Source: Neisseria sp. KEM232
GTDB taxonomy: Bacteria > Pseudomonadota > Gammaproteobacteria > Burkholderiales > Neisseriaceae
Direction: 5' to 3'
DNA: 64,000 nucleotides
NCBI RefSeq assembly: GCF_002237445.1
Contig: NZ_CP022527.1
Coordinates: forward strand, 1,488,001-1,552,000
In this document: piece after piece, positions 32,615 through 41,237 of the stretch
Layout: every line of letters starts with the position of its first letter
Numbering within the stretch: position 1 is the stretch's first letter
The notes under the pieces: generated by a model
Seen by the model: only the letters and a program-made list of their open reading frames with translations
Told to the model about the DNA's origin: nothing
Database searches by the model: none
Translations under genes and position numbers: made by a program

Positions 32615-33937
32615 TCAGACGGCCTCAGAGGTTTTAGCCGTGTGCCTGCCGCAGGTTTCGCCCGCTTCGTATTTGTCCCACAACAGGCGCGGGTCGAAAA
32701 AGTGGGCGGACAGCATGGTAAGCAGGACGACGAGGCAGAAGTAGAGCGAGGCGGGGCCGGGGGTGACGCGGGCGATGGGGGTGTGGAAGGCGCTCATCAG
32801 GATGATGACGACGAAGATGTCGATCATCGACCAGCGGCCGATTTTTTCCGTGATGCGGTAAAGCAGCGACACTTTGGCGATATTGGCCGGCACGCCGCAG
32901 CGCACGCACAGCAGCAAAAAGGCCATGATGCAGATTTTCAGCACGGGAATCATGATGCTGGCGCTGAAAATAATCGCCGCGATGGCGCGGTCGCCGCTGT
33001 CCCACATAAAGAGGATGCCGCCCATGATGGTGCTGACTTCGGTGACGGTGGGGTTGGACGAAATCATGATGGGCAGGGTGTTGGCGGGGATGTAGAAAAC
33101 GGCGGCGGCCAAGAGGAAGGCCAGCGACAGGCGCAGGCTGCCGGGGCGGCGGGCGAAGAGGGCGGTACCGCAGACGCGGCAGCGGCTTTCTTCCGACGGC
33201 CCGAACCAGCGGCAGCGGCTGCAACAGGTTTTGCCGCCGGTATCGTCATGGACGGTGGTGTGGCCGTGCAGGCGGTGGATTTGGTAGTAAACCCAGTGTT
33301 CGGGCACGGCCTGCGTGGTACGCAACAGCAGCAGCACCATCGGGAACATCAGCCAGAAGGCCGCGCCGAAGGCAACGTTTACCACGTCGCCCAGCTTGAT
33401 GTAGGCCACCAGCGTGGAAATCAGGAACACGTCGGCCATCACCCATTCGCGCAGGCGCACCATGGTGCGCGTGGCGGCGATCAGGCCGGGCAGCGGGCGC
33501 TTGATCTGCAAAGCAGCGTAAACATACAGGCACAGCAGCAGAAACAGCAGCGGCAGGCCGAAGGTGAAGACAAACATTACTTCAGCGAGAAAGCCGAAAT
33601 CCTGCAAAACCAGCACTTCGAGCATAAAGGGCAGGGTCAGGCGCTCGTTCACACCTATCATCGACACGGTCATGAACATACTGCCGTACACGCACAGCAG
33701 CAGCACCAGCGCGGCAGAGGCCAGTGCCAGCGGCGTGACGAAGGGGCGGTTTTCCACCCGCACCAGCTCGTGGCCGCAGCGCGGGCAGTCGGCCTGATGC
33801 CCCTGTTTGAGCTCCGGCACGGCGGTACGCAGGCCGCATTCGGGGCAGTCTACCGTGTGGGCGGGCAGGGTGATGCGGCGCAAAAAGGGGCGTTGCCGCC
33901 AGCGGCGCAGGTTTTTCGGAACGGAACGGGCGTGCAT
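32615..33937 (-). CDS. pqiA: Paraquat-inducible protein A family membrane protein
   Basis: The 440-residue protein has two similar halves, each with a zinc-ribbon-like motif (CPECG ... CPRCG near residue 35-56; CSRCRWFG ... CRVCG near 245-265) followed by four hydrophobic spans (MFVFTFGLPLLFLLLCLYVY; IMIPVLKICIMAFLLL). That is the PqiA/LetA layout; these proteins sit in the inner membrane and work with MCE proteins such as PqiB in lipid transport. No pqiB is seen here; the end SEAV-stop is encoded by an uptake sequence, so the gene ends at a DUS. Confidence 0.9.
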   Translation of the reverse strand: MHARSVPKNLRRWRQRPFLRRITLPAHTVDCPECGLRTAVPELKQGHQADCPRCGHELVRVENRPFVTPLALASAALVLLLCVYGSMFMTVSMIGVNERLTLPFMLEVLVLQDFGFLAEVMFVFTFGLPLLFLLLCLYVYAALQIKRPLPGLIAATRTMVRLREWVMADVFLISTLVAYIKLGDVVNVAFGAAFWLMFPMVLLLLRTTQAVPEHWVYYQIHRLHGHTTVHDDTGGKTCCSRCRWFGPSEESRCRVCGTALFARRPGSLRLSLAFLLAAAVFYIPANTLPIMISSNPTVTEVSTIMGGILFMWDSGDRAIAAIIFSASIMIPVLKICIMAFLLLCVRCGVPANIAKVSLLYRITEKIGRWSMIDIFVVIILMSAFHTPIARVTPGPASLYFCLVVLLTMLSAHFFDPRLLWDKYEAGETCGRHTAKTSEAV

Positions 33938-33987
33938 ATCGGACGGAGGAAAAAGGAAAGGGGCGGATTATACGGATTTTGCGGGCA

Positions 33988-34029
33988 AAAGGCCGTCTGA
34001 AAGCAGCATCCGCTTTCAGACGGCCTTTG
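33988..34029. terminator. DUS inverted-repeat terminator upstream of pqiA, after the MAPEG gene region
   Basis: AAAGGCCGTCTGAAAGC and GCTTTCAGACGGCCTTTG form a stem between the MAPEG gene (stop at 34077) and pqiA, both on the minus strand. Confidence 0.65.
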
Positions 34030-34076
34030 TGTTTTCAAACTCCGTTAAAGCGTTGTCCGCAAGATTCCAGACGGCC

Positions 34077-34463
34077 TTAGGCCGCCGCGACAAACAGCGC
34101 GAGCACGCAGACAAAGCCTGCCGCCCACATCATCGAGCGCAGGCGCGCTTCACCGGCGATGTAGCAGAGGGTGAACAGCACGCGGAACACGACAAACAGC
34201 ACCGCCCAAATATTGACGACGGTTTGCGAAGCGTTGCCCGTGGCGTGGGCGATGATGACGGCGGCGGCAAAGGGGGCGAAGGCTTCGAAACCGTTTTTCT
34301 GCGCCGCATCGGCACGCGCCGCCGCGCCCCGGGTTTTGGCGAGAAAGGCGCGCGGGTCGCCGTTGTCGCGGGCAAAGTCAAAGCCCGCCGCTTTTTTGGC
34401 GTAGATGGCGCAGGCCAAAGGCAGCAGCGCGGCGGCGAGAACGCACCAGTAGGCAAGAGTCAT
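34077..34463 (-). CDS. MAPEG family membrane protein
   Basis: The 128-residue product has four hydrophobic spans and the MAPEG pattern: a first span (LAYWCVLAAALLPLACAIYAKK), a loop with RAxAAQKNGFEAFAPFAAAVIIAHATG, and the VLFVVFRVLFTLCYIAGEARLRSMMW segment. The family includes eicosanoid and glutathione enzymes in eukaryotes; the bacterial role is unclear. The start ATG 34463 has a GGAAAC-type site. Confidence 0.88.
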   Translation of the reverse strand: MTLAYWCVLAAALLPLACAIYAKKAAGFDFARDNGDPRAFLAKTRGAAARADAAQKNGFEAFAPFAAAVIIAHATGNASQTVVNIWAVLFVVFRVLFTLCYIAGEARLRSMMWAAGFVCVLALFVAAA

Positions 34464-34680
34464 GTTTGTTTCCTTATCTTCACAATCAAACGGGCGGGCA
34501 TTATAGCCGCTAATCTGCGTAAAAAACAGGCAGCAAAAAAATCTTCCCCCGCATCAAGGGCAAAGGTGGTTTATCCACAAACTGTCCACGCCGTTTTTCA
34601 GCGCGGCGGTGGACAATGCGCCGTTTTTCCCGCGCCTGCTTCGGCTATAATCCGCCGCTTTTGTACAAGGGGACGACATC

Positions 34681-35640
34681 ATGGCCGCACACGCCGCAGC
34701 CGCCGGGCTGGTTCCGCAGGCGGGTTATATTTTCGCCGCCGTTTTCGCCGTTTTGCTGCTCGCTTCGTTTGTCGGGCAGTGGCTCAAACGCAAAAAAGGC
34801 GCGGGCAATGCCGCCATCGCCAATCTGAACGCGCGCATCTATGCCTGGTGGCTGATGACGCTGGTGCTGCTGGCGGCTTTTTGGTTCGGCAAAACGGGGA
34901 CGGTGGTGCTGTTTTTCCTCGTTTCCTTCGCCGCCCTGCGCGAATTCATGACGCTGATCTACCGCCGCCGCAGCGATTATTACAGCATGGCGGCCTGTTT
35001 TTATGTGCTGCTGCCCGTGCAGTATTACTTGGTGTGGAAGGAGTGGTACGGCCTGTTTGCCATTTTTATCCCGATATACGGCTTTCTGCTGCTGCCGATT
35101 ATCGCGGGCATGAGCGGGCAGACCGACGATTTTCTGGCGCGTGCCGCGAAAACGCAGTGGATGGCGATGATCTGCATTTGCTGCCTGTCGCACGTGCCGG
35201 CGCTGATGTTTTTGCAGCTCGACGGTTTCGACAGCGGCAACAATATCCTGCTGCTGATGTTTCTGATTGCCGTGGTGCAGGCGTCCGACGTGTTGCAATA
35301 CGTTTGGGGAAAACTCGTCGGCGGCGCGAAAATCATGCCCTCGCTCTCGCCCTCGAAAACCGTGTCCGGCACGGTGGGCGGCATCGCTTCGGCCACGCTG
35401 CTTGCCGCGCTGATGGCGCCGATTACGCCTTTCAACGGCTGGCAGGCGGCGGGACTCGGCCTCATCATCTGCCTGATGGGCTTTTTCGGCGGACTGGTGA
35501 TGTCGGCCATCAAGCGCGACTACGGCGTCAAAGACTGGGGCAATATGATCAGCGGCCACGGCGGCATGCTCGACCGCGTCGACTCGGTCTGCTTCGCCGC
35601 GCCGGTGTTTTTCCATTTCGTGCGCTATTTTTGGAGCTGA
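34681..35640 (+). CDS. CdsA-family phosphatidate cytidylyltransferase
   Basis: The 319-residue protein has about eight hydrophobic spans and the family signature near its C-terminus, PSLSPSKTVSGTVGG ... FFGGLVMSAIKRDYGVKDWGNMISGHGGMLDRVDSVCFAAP, matching the S-x3-R-D-x-KD-x4-PGHGGxxDRxD motif. It makes CDP-diacylglycerol from phosphatidate and CTP. The longer size and FREFMTLIYRRRSDYYS-like segment recall the YnbB group, so it may be a second copy to the cdsA beside uppS. ATG follows CAAGGGG, with TATAAT at 34646-34651. Confidence 0.9.
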   Translation: MAAHAAAAGLVPQAGYIFAAVFAVLLLASFVGQWLKRKKGAGNAAIANLNARIYAWWLMTLVLLAAFWFGKTGTVVLFFLVSFAALREFMTLIYRRRSDYYSMAACFYVLLPVQYYLVWKEWYGLFAIFIPIYGFLLLPIIAGMSGQTDDFLARAAKTQWMAMICICCLSHVPALMFLQLDGFDSGNNILLLMFLIAVVQASDVLQYVWGKLVGGAKIMPSLSPSKTVSGTVGGIASATLLAALMAPITPFNGWQAAGLGLIICLMGFFGGLVMSAIKRDYGVKDWGNMISGHGGMLDRVDSVCFAAPVFFHFVRYFWS

Positions 35641-35660
35641 ACGGCGCCTGCCGTTTCGTG

Positions 35661-35697
35661 AAAAGGCCGTCTGAAAACAGGTTTCAGACGGCCTTCT
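35661..35697. terminator. DUS inverted-repeat terminator between cdsA-like gene and recB
   Basis: AAAAGGCCGTCTGAAAACAGGTTTCAGACGG is a tight hairpin between two convergent genes, so it can end both transcripts. (It continues GCCTTC.). Confidence 0.75.
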
Positions 35698-35722
35698 TGC
35701 TTTCAGACGGCCTTTGGCAGGT

Positions 35723-38700
35723 TTACAGCCAGGGGGCGAGGTGTTCCGCAGCAATGTCCCACTGCCAGATGCCGTTGCGGTTTTCCGTGTTCAGGCCGCG
35801 CAGGAAAAGATAGCGGACGCGGACGGTTTGCACGGGACGGCCGCGCTGTTTGAGGTAGCGGGCGACGGCCAGCGCGTAAATCCAGGCTTGCAGGTAGTAG
35901 TGGTGTTCGGCCACGGCGGCATCGAGGGCGGCGGGGGCGTAGTCGTCGGGGTGGTTGCCGAGGTGGTTGGATTTGTAGTCGATCACGCAGGGTTGGCCGT
36001 CTGAAAGCAGGCAGGTCATGTCGATAAAGCCGTTGAGAAAGCCTTGCAGGGTGTCGAAGTCGAGATGTTCTGCGGCGGCAAGGCAGGCGGAGGGCAGGCC
36101 GGCGGCGGCGAGGCTTGTTTTCAGACGGCCTAAGTCGAAGCGGTCGAAGTGCATGACGAAGCCCATTTCGGCGAGGCGGTTTGCGGCGGGCAGGATGGCG
36201 AGGGTGTCGCCCGCACCAAGATCGGCGGCGGCGGCGTGGTCGGCGGCGGCGCAGGCGGTTTCCAGCCATTGCTCGGGGAAGCCGTAGCGCTCGAGGGTGT
36301 CGGCAATGCGGGTGCTTTGTTCGGCGGCGGGGCGGGAAAAGTCGTGCTGTTCGAGGATTTCGTGCAGGCAGACGCCCGCTTCCGTGCCGCGAGGGAAGTG
36401 GAAAAGGTCGAGCATTCCGCTTTCGTCCGACGCGGGGGCGGCGGGCGGCGCGGCGGCCGATTCGGCCTGATCGAGGGCGGGTTGGAGTTCGTCGCCTGCG
36501 GCGCGGTGATGGGACAGGCGGCGGGTGAGGCCGGTGAAGCTGGTAAAACGGACGAGTTCGAAGCGGCGCGACGGGTATTCGGCGGCGCGGTAGGTGTGCG
36601 TGCCGCGGCCGCGGCTGTCGGCGGCGGCGCTGACGGGCGCGCCTTCGTGCCAGAGGATGCCGCTGTCGGCGGGGGCGCTTTCTATCCAGCGCAGCCAGTT
36701 GCGGCGCAGCATGGCGCTTTGGCCGTCTTTTTCTTCTTCGTAGGCCGTCTGAACGGCGGCGCGGCTGCTGTCGGGCGAACCTTCGAGCAGGTAGGCAAAG
36801 GTGTTGCGCGGCGTGCTGCGGCAGCGGGCGGCGTAGACGGTGAGCTGCTCTTCGGCGCGGGTGAGGGCGACGTAGAGCAGGCGCAGGCGCTCGCCCAAAT
36901 CTTCGTCGGCCAGTTGGTTTTGGTCGGCTTCGTCGAGCTGGCTCAGTTCGAGAAGTTCGCTGCCGTCTGCGCGGTGGAGGATGTGCCAGTTGCCGGCGGC
37001 GGCTTCGCTCGTGTCCCACGAGAAGGGGCAGAAAACGAAAGGATATTGCAAACCCTTTGAGGCGTGGATGGTGACGATTTTGACGAGGGCTTCGTCGCTT
37101 TCCAGGCGCAGCAGGTGGTGTTCGGCGGCACTGTCGTCCTGCATCGTCTGCAAGAGCCATTGGTGGAGCGAGGCAGGGGTGTGTCCGGCTTCGTCTTCGG
37201 CGGCGAGCAGTTCGGCCAGCTGCCAGAAGTTGGTGAGGCTGCGTTCGTTGCCCTCCCGCAGCAGGCGCGTTTCGATGCCGTGTTGCGCGGCAAAGGCGGC
37301 CAGGGCGGCAAAAATGCCCTGCCGCTGCCAGGTTTCGCGGTCGGCTGCGGCGGCTGCGGTGTGTTCGGACAGACGCGCTTCGCTGCTGTTCAGCTCGGCG
37401 ATTTGCGCGGCGGTGTGGCCGAACAGCACGCTGCCGAGCACGAAGCGCAGCAGGCCGGTGCGCTGCGGTTCGAGCCAGAAGGCCAACAGGGCGGCGAGGG
37501 CTTGGGCTTCGGCGCTTTTGAAAACGGATTCGCGCTGCACGGAAACGGAGGCGATGCCGCGTGCGGACAGGGCGCGTTTGACGAGCTGCCCCTGGTTGTG
37601 GCTGTGGACGAGGACGGCGATATGGCCGGGCTGCACGGGTGCGCCGCGGTATTTCAGACGGCCTTGTGCGCCCGCGTTGATGAGGGCGGCGGCTTCGGCG
37701 GCGCAGTAGTCGGCGGCGCGTTGGCGCAGGAGGGCTTTGTCGGGCGCGTCTTCGCCTTTCTCGTGCAGCCAGCGGATGTTGAGGGCGGCCTGTGGCGGGC
37801 TGAGGCGGCTGTCGGCGCGGGCGGCTTCGACTTCGGGATAGCCGATGCGCTCGAGCACGAAGGGACGGTTTTTTTGTGTGAACAGGCGTGCCGTCGCCTC
37901 GGTCAGGCGGCTGTGGCTGCGGAAGTTGCGCGCCAGCGTGTAGTGCTGCGGCGTGTCGGCGGCGGCCTGCAGATAGGCGTAGATGTCGGCGCCGCGAAAG
38001 GCGTAAATCGCCTGCTTGGGGTCGCCGACGAGAAACAGCGGCCGCTGCCGTTTGATAAAGATGCGGCGGAAGATTTCGTATTGCAGCGGGTCGGTGTCTT
38101 GGAATTCGTCGATGAGGGCGACCGGCCAGTTGTGCGCCACGGTGTCGGCCAGCGTTTCGGCGTGCGTGCCTGCGGTGAGGGCGTGGTAGACGTCGAGCAG
38201 CAGCTCGTCGGGGCTGCGGCCGGTGCGCGTGCGGCGTTTTTCGGCGGCGCTTTCGCGCACGTATTGCAGAAAGTCCAGTTGCAGGGCGATCAGCGCCTGA
38301 TGTTCGGCGGCCAGCAGGTTTTCTGCGGCTTGGTGGGCGCCGTGCAGCAGGGTGAGGTCGGCAAGGTCGGCGGCGGCGGGGTTTTGCCCTTTTTTGACGG
38401 CGGCTTCGAGGTATTCGGGGGCGAAAACGCTGATGCCTTTGGTATTAGCCAGCAGCTGCGCCAGTTTTTCAGACGGCATCTCTTCGCTTTCGGCCAGCGC
38501 GGCCAGTTCGGCGAATTTGGTTTCGTAAAGCGCTTTTTTGAATTTGCTGCCGCTTAATGACGGATGCACGCGCCAGAAGGTGGCGGTGAGCTCGGGGAGT
38601 TTTCCGCGTAGTGTGCGCCATGCCGATTGCGCCTGTTTTTCTGCTTCGGGCAGGATGTTGTCGTCAGGCCGTCTGAACGTGAGGGCGGGGCGGGCGAGGT

Positions 38701-39289
38701 AGGGCGAGAGTTCGTCCAACAGCGCGTCGGGCAGGAGTTTGGCGCGGAAGACGAGGCGGGCGAGGCGCCCATTACCGGCGACGCGCAGCCGCCAAAAGTC
38801 CTGTGCGTAGGTGTACAGTTCGCGTTTGCCGTTTTCGTCGAGTTCGGTGTCGAAGGGGACTTGGCAGAGGAAGGCGTAGTCGCCGAGCAGGCGGCGGCAG
38901 AAGCCGTGGATGGTGTAGATGGCGGCGCTGTCGAACTGCGACAGGGCGGCTTTCAGGCGCAGTTGCAGGCGCTCGCGCGGCTCTTGTTCCAGCGCGCGTT
39001 GCAGCAGGCCGCTCATGAATTCGTCGGCCGCTTCGGGCAAATCCGTTCCCTGCAAACGGCGCAGGGCTTCGTCCAGCCGCGCACGCAGGCGGGTTTTCAA
39101 TTCGGCGGTGGCGGCTTTGGTGAAAGTTACCACCAGCACTTTGTCTACCGGCATTTTTTCCAGCAGGATCAGGCGGGCAAACAGGGCGGCGATGCCGTAG
39201 GTTTTGCCTGTACCGGCCGAGGCTTCGATCAGGGAGGTGCCGGAAATCGGAATGTCGAGGGGGGAGAAGGGAAGGGCGGTTGGGTTCAT
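35723..39289 (-). CDS. recB: Exodeoxyribonuclease V subunit beta (RecB)
   Basis: The 1188-residue protein is a UvrD-type helicase with a nuclease domain. Near the start ASAGTGKTYGIAALFARL holds Walker A, then VVTFTKAATAELKTR (Ia), LIDEFQDTDPLQYEIF (II), LVGDPKQAIYAFRGAD (III), VTIHASKGLQYPFVF (V) and LLYVALTRAEEQL (VI). The C-terminal RecB nuclease has LHEILEQHDFS and CVIDYKSNHLG with catalytic Asp and Lys. It needs RecC and RecD, which are not in this window. Several in-frame uptake sequences encode GRLK, SDGQ and PSEK. Length matches enteric RecB. Confidence 0.96.
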   Translation of the reverse strand: MNPTALPFSPLDIPISGTSLIEASAGTGKTYGIAALFARLILLEKMPVDKVLVVTFTKAATAELKTRLRARLDEALRRLQGTDLPEAADEFMSGLLQRALEQEPRERLQLRLKAALSQFDSAAIYTIHGFCRRLLGDYAFLCQVPFDTELDENGKRELYTYAQDFWRLRVAGNGRLARLVFRAKLLPDALLDELSPYLARPALTFRRPDDNILPEAEKQAQSAWRTLRGKLPELTATFWRVHPSLSGSKFKKALYETKFAELAALAESEEMPSEKLAQLLANTKGISVFAPEYLEAAVKKGQNPAAADLADLTLLHGAHQAAENLLAAEHQALIALQLDFLQYVRESAAEKRRTRTGRSPDELLLDVYHALTAGTHAETLADTVAHNWPVALIDEFQDTDPLQYEIFRRIFIKRQRPLFLVGDPKQAIYAFRGADIYAYLQAAADTPQHYTLARNFRSHSRLTEATARLFTQKNRPFVLERIGYPEVEAARADSRLSPPQAALNIRWLHEKGEDAPDKALLRQRAADYCAAEAAALINAGAQGRLKYRGAPVQPGHIAVLVHSHNQGQLVKRALSARGIASVSVQRESVFKSAEAQALAALLAFWLEPQRTGLLRFVLGSVLFGHTAAQIAELNSSEARLSEHTAAAAADRETWQRQGIFAALAAFAAQHGIETRLLREGNERSLTNFWQLAELLAAEDEAGHTPASLHQWLLQTMQDDSAAEHHLLRLESDEALVKIVTIHASKGLQYPFVFCPFSWDTSEAAAGNWHILHRADGSELLELSQLDEADQNQLADEDLGERLRLLYVALTRAEEQLTVYAARCRSTPRNTFAYLLEGSPDSSRAAVQTAYEEEKDGQSAMLRRNWLRWIESAPADSGILWHEGAPVSAAADSRGRGTHTYRAAEYPSRRFELVRFTSFTGLTRRLSHHRAAGDELQPALDQAESAAAPPAAPASDESGMLDLFHFPRGTEAGVCLHEILEQHDFSRPAAEQSTRIADTLERYGFPEQWLETACAAADHAAAADLGAGDTLAILPAANRLAEMGFVMHFDRFDLGRLKTSLAAAGLPSACLAAAEHLDFDTLQGFLNGFIDMTCLLSDGQPCVIDYKSNHLGNHPDDYAPAALDAAVAEHHYYLQAWIYALAVARYLKQRGRPVQTVRVRYLFLRGLNTENRNGIWQWDIAAEHLAPWL

Positions 39290-39351
39290 GGCGCGCTAGG
39301 ATTTGGATGGAGGCCGTCTGAAAAGCGAAATGTGTTTTTTCAGACGGCCTT

Positions 39352-39669
39352 TATAGTGAAACAACACGGAAAGATACAAGGCAGCAAGCCGCAGACAGTA
39401 TGAAAAATACGGGGCTGGTTTTCTTGGTATTTCCAATGCCGTAGAAAACCGCCCTCTTTGGGCTAGGGCGTGTTGACATTCAACATTTTGGCAGCTTTTC
39501 CGTCCTAAAACGGCATCTGCTTCGTTAAAAACACTCGCCAATGGGCGGCATTGGATCGTGTTTTCGCCTTGCATCTGCCATTTTATGCCGAAAAATCCGC
39601 TTCAAAAGTTGAATGTCAACACGCCCTAAGGCGCAGCAACGCCGTAGATTTTCGTGTTGGTTCACTATT
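39352..39669. repeat. Correia-type element interrupted by a nested 161-bp element
   Basis: The left end TATAGTGAAACAACACGG and right end GTTGGTTCACTAT match the ends of the copy at 10338-10442. The interior shares AAGCCGCAGACAGTA on the left and GCGCAGCAACGCCGTAGATT on the right. Between them are a longer centre (to 39463) and the nested MITE-like element at 39466-39626. It lies between recB and serS, with a DUS pair on its left (39312-39350). Confidence 0.75.
39466..39626. mobile_element. 161-bp palindromic MITE-like element, copy A (nested)
   Basis: Perfect 19-bp inverted ends: GGGCGTGTTGACATTCAAC on the left, its complement on the right. TA flanks both sides (39464-39465 and 39627-39628), as a target duplication. 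It has the same length as copy B (11424-11584) and aligns to it without gaps, but the end sequences differ between copies while each pair remains complementary. A central stem CCAATG-loop-CATTGG corresponds to CCTATG-loop-CATAGG in copy B. No ORF. Confidence 0.75.
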
Positions 39670-39727
39670 ACGATGCTTTTGAGGCCGTCTGAAACCCTGT
39701 TTCAGACGGCCTCCTGCGATGCCCGGC

Positions 39728-41020
39728 TCAAACGGACAGCTTGTCCGCGCCGCCGAGATACGGGCGCAGGGCGGCGGGGATGTTGATGCTGCCGTCGGCG
39801 TTTTGGTGGTTTTCCAATACGGCGACGAGGGTGCGGCCGACGGCGAGGCCGGAGCCGTTGAGGGTGTGGACGAGGCGGTTTTTGCCGTTTTCGTCTTTGA
39901 AACGCGCTTTCATGCGGCGGGCTTGGAAGTCTTCGCAGTTGGAGCAGCTGGAGATTTCGCGGTAGGTATTTTGCGCGGGCACCCACACTTCCAAGTCGTA
40001 GGTTTTGGCCGCGCCGAAGCCCATGTCGCCGGTGCACAGGGTAATCACGCGGTAGGGCAGTTCGAGTGATTTGAGGATGTTTTCGGCGTGGCCGACCATT
40101 TCTTCCAGCGCGTCGTAGGAGGTTTCGGGGCGGACGATTTGTACCATTTCTACTTTGTCAAACTGGTGCTGGCGGATAAGGCCGCGCGTGTCTTTGCCGT
40201 GCGAACCCGCTTCGCTGCGGAAACAGGGCGAGTGGGCGGTGAGTTTTTGCGGCAGATCCTGTTCGGCCAAAATGCTGTCGGCCACGGTGTTGGTGAGCGT
40301 TACTTCGGCGGTGGGAATCAGGTATTGCGTGGTTTTGCTCTCGTCGCCGCCACGGGTAACGTGAAACAGGTCTTCACCGAATTTGGGCAGCTGGCCTGTG
40401 CCGAACAGGGCGGTGTCGTTGACGATGTAGGGGGTGTAGTGTTCGGTGTAGCCGTGCTGCTGCGTGTGGGTGTCGAGCATGAATTGGGCGAGGGCGCGGT
40501 GCAGGCGGGCGATTTGGCCTTTCATCACGGTAAAGCGTGCGCCGGAAAGTTTCGCGCCGCCTTCAAAATCCAGCCCCAAGGGTTCGCCCAAATCAACGTG
40601 GTCTTTGATTTCAAAGTCGAATTGGCGCGGTTCGCCGACACGGCGCACTTCGACGTTTTCGCTTTCGTCGCGACCGACGGGCACGCTCTCGTGCGGCAGG
40701 TTGGGAATCGCCATCAGCCAGGCATCCAGTTCGGCCTGCACGGCTTCCAAATCGGCGGCGGCCTGCTCCAAATCGGTTTTGATTTGCGCGACTTGGTTCA
40801 TTGCCGCCTGCGCTTCGTCGTGTTTGCCCTGCCCTTTGAGCGCGCCGATTTTTTTGGAAATGCTGTTGCGCGAGGCTTGCAGCTCTTCGGTTTTGACCTG
40901 CAGATCTTTGCGGCGGTTTTCGAGGGTTTCAAAACGCGCGGTGTCAAAAGCAAAGCCGCGTTGGGCGAGGCGGGCGGCAACGGCGGCGGTGTCGCCGCGC
41001 AGAAGTTGGATGTCGAGCAT
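39728..41020 (-). CDS. serS: Seryl-tRNA synthetase
   Basis: The 430-residue class II synthetase has the N-terminal coiled-coil arm (residues about 30-105, ENRRKDLQVKTEELQASRNSISKK and on) that grips the tRNA-Ser variable arm. Class II motif 2 is LTAHSPCFRSEAGSHGKDTRGLIRQHQFDKVE and motif 3 is NGSGLAVGRTLVAVLENHQ. TAEVTLTN and EISSCSNCEDFQARRM are also typical. It stands alone between the Correia element and sodB. Confidence 0.97.
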   Translation of the reverse strand: MLDIQLLRGDTAAVAARLAQRGFAFDTARFETLENRRKDLQVKTEELQASRNSISKKIGALKGQGKHDEAQAAMNQVAQIKTDLEQAAADLEAVQAELDAWLMAIPNLPHESVPVGRDESENVEVRRVGEPRQFDFEIKDHVDLGEPLGLDFEGGAKLSGARFTVMKGQIARLHRALAQFMLDTHTQQHGYTEHYTPYIVNDTALFGTGQLPKFGEDLFHVTRGGDESKTTQYLIPTAEVTLTNTVADSILAEQDLPQKLTAHSPCFRSEAGSHGKDTRGLIRQHQFDKVEMVQIVRPETSYDALEEMVGHAENILKSLELPYRVITLCTGDMGFGAAKTYDLEVWVPAQNTYREISSCSNCEDFQARRMKARFKDENGKNRLVHTLNGSGLAVGRTLVAVLENHQNADGSINIPAALRPYLGGADKLSV

Positions 41021-41237
41021 GGTTCGGGCTTTCTTCGGATAAACAAAACGGGGCGCATTGTAAACGATTTTAAAGGGCGGAAAAACGGCGCGGCCCGGCT
41101 TTCAGACGGCCTCTGCCGTAAACGGCGCCTATGGCGGGCGGAGAAAAATCCAATCGGTGCGGCGCATGGTGTCGGGTAGAATCGCCAAGCCGTTTTCAGA
41201 CGGCCTTATCCATAAAACACATAACAGGAGTATCAAA

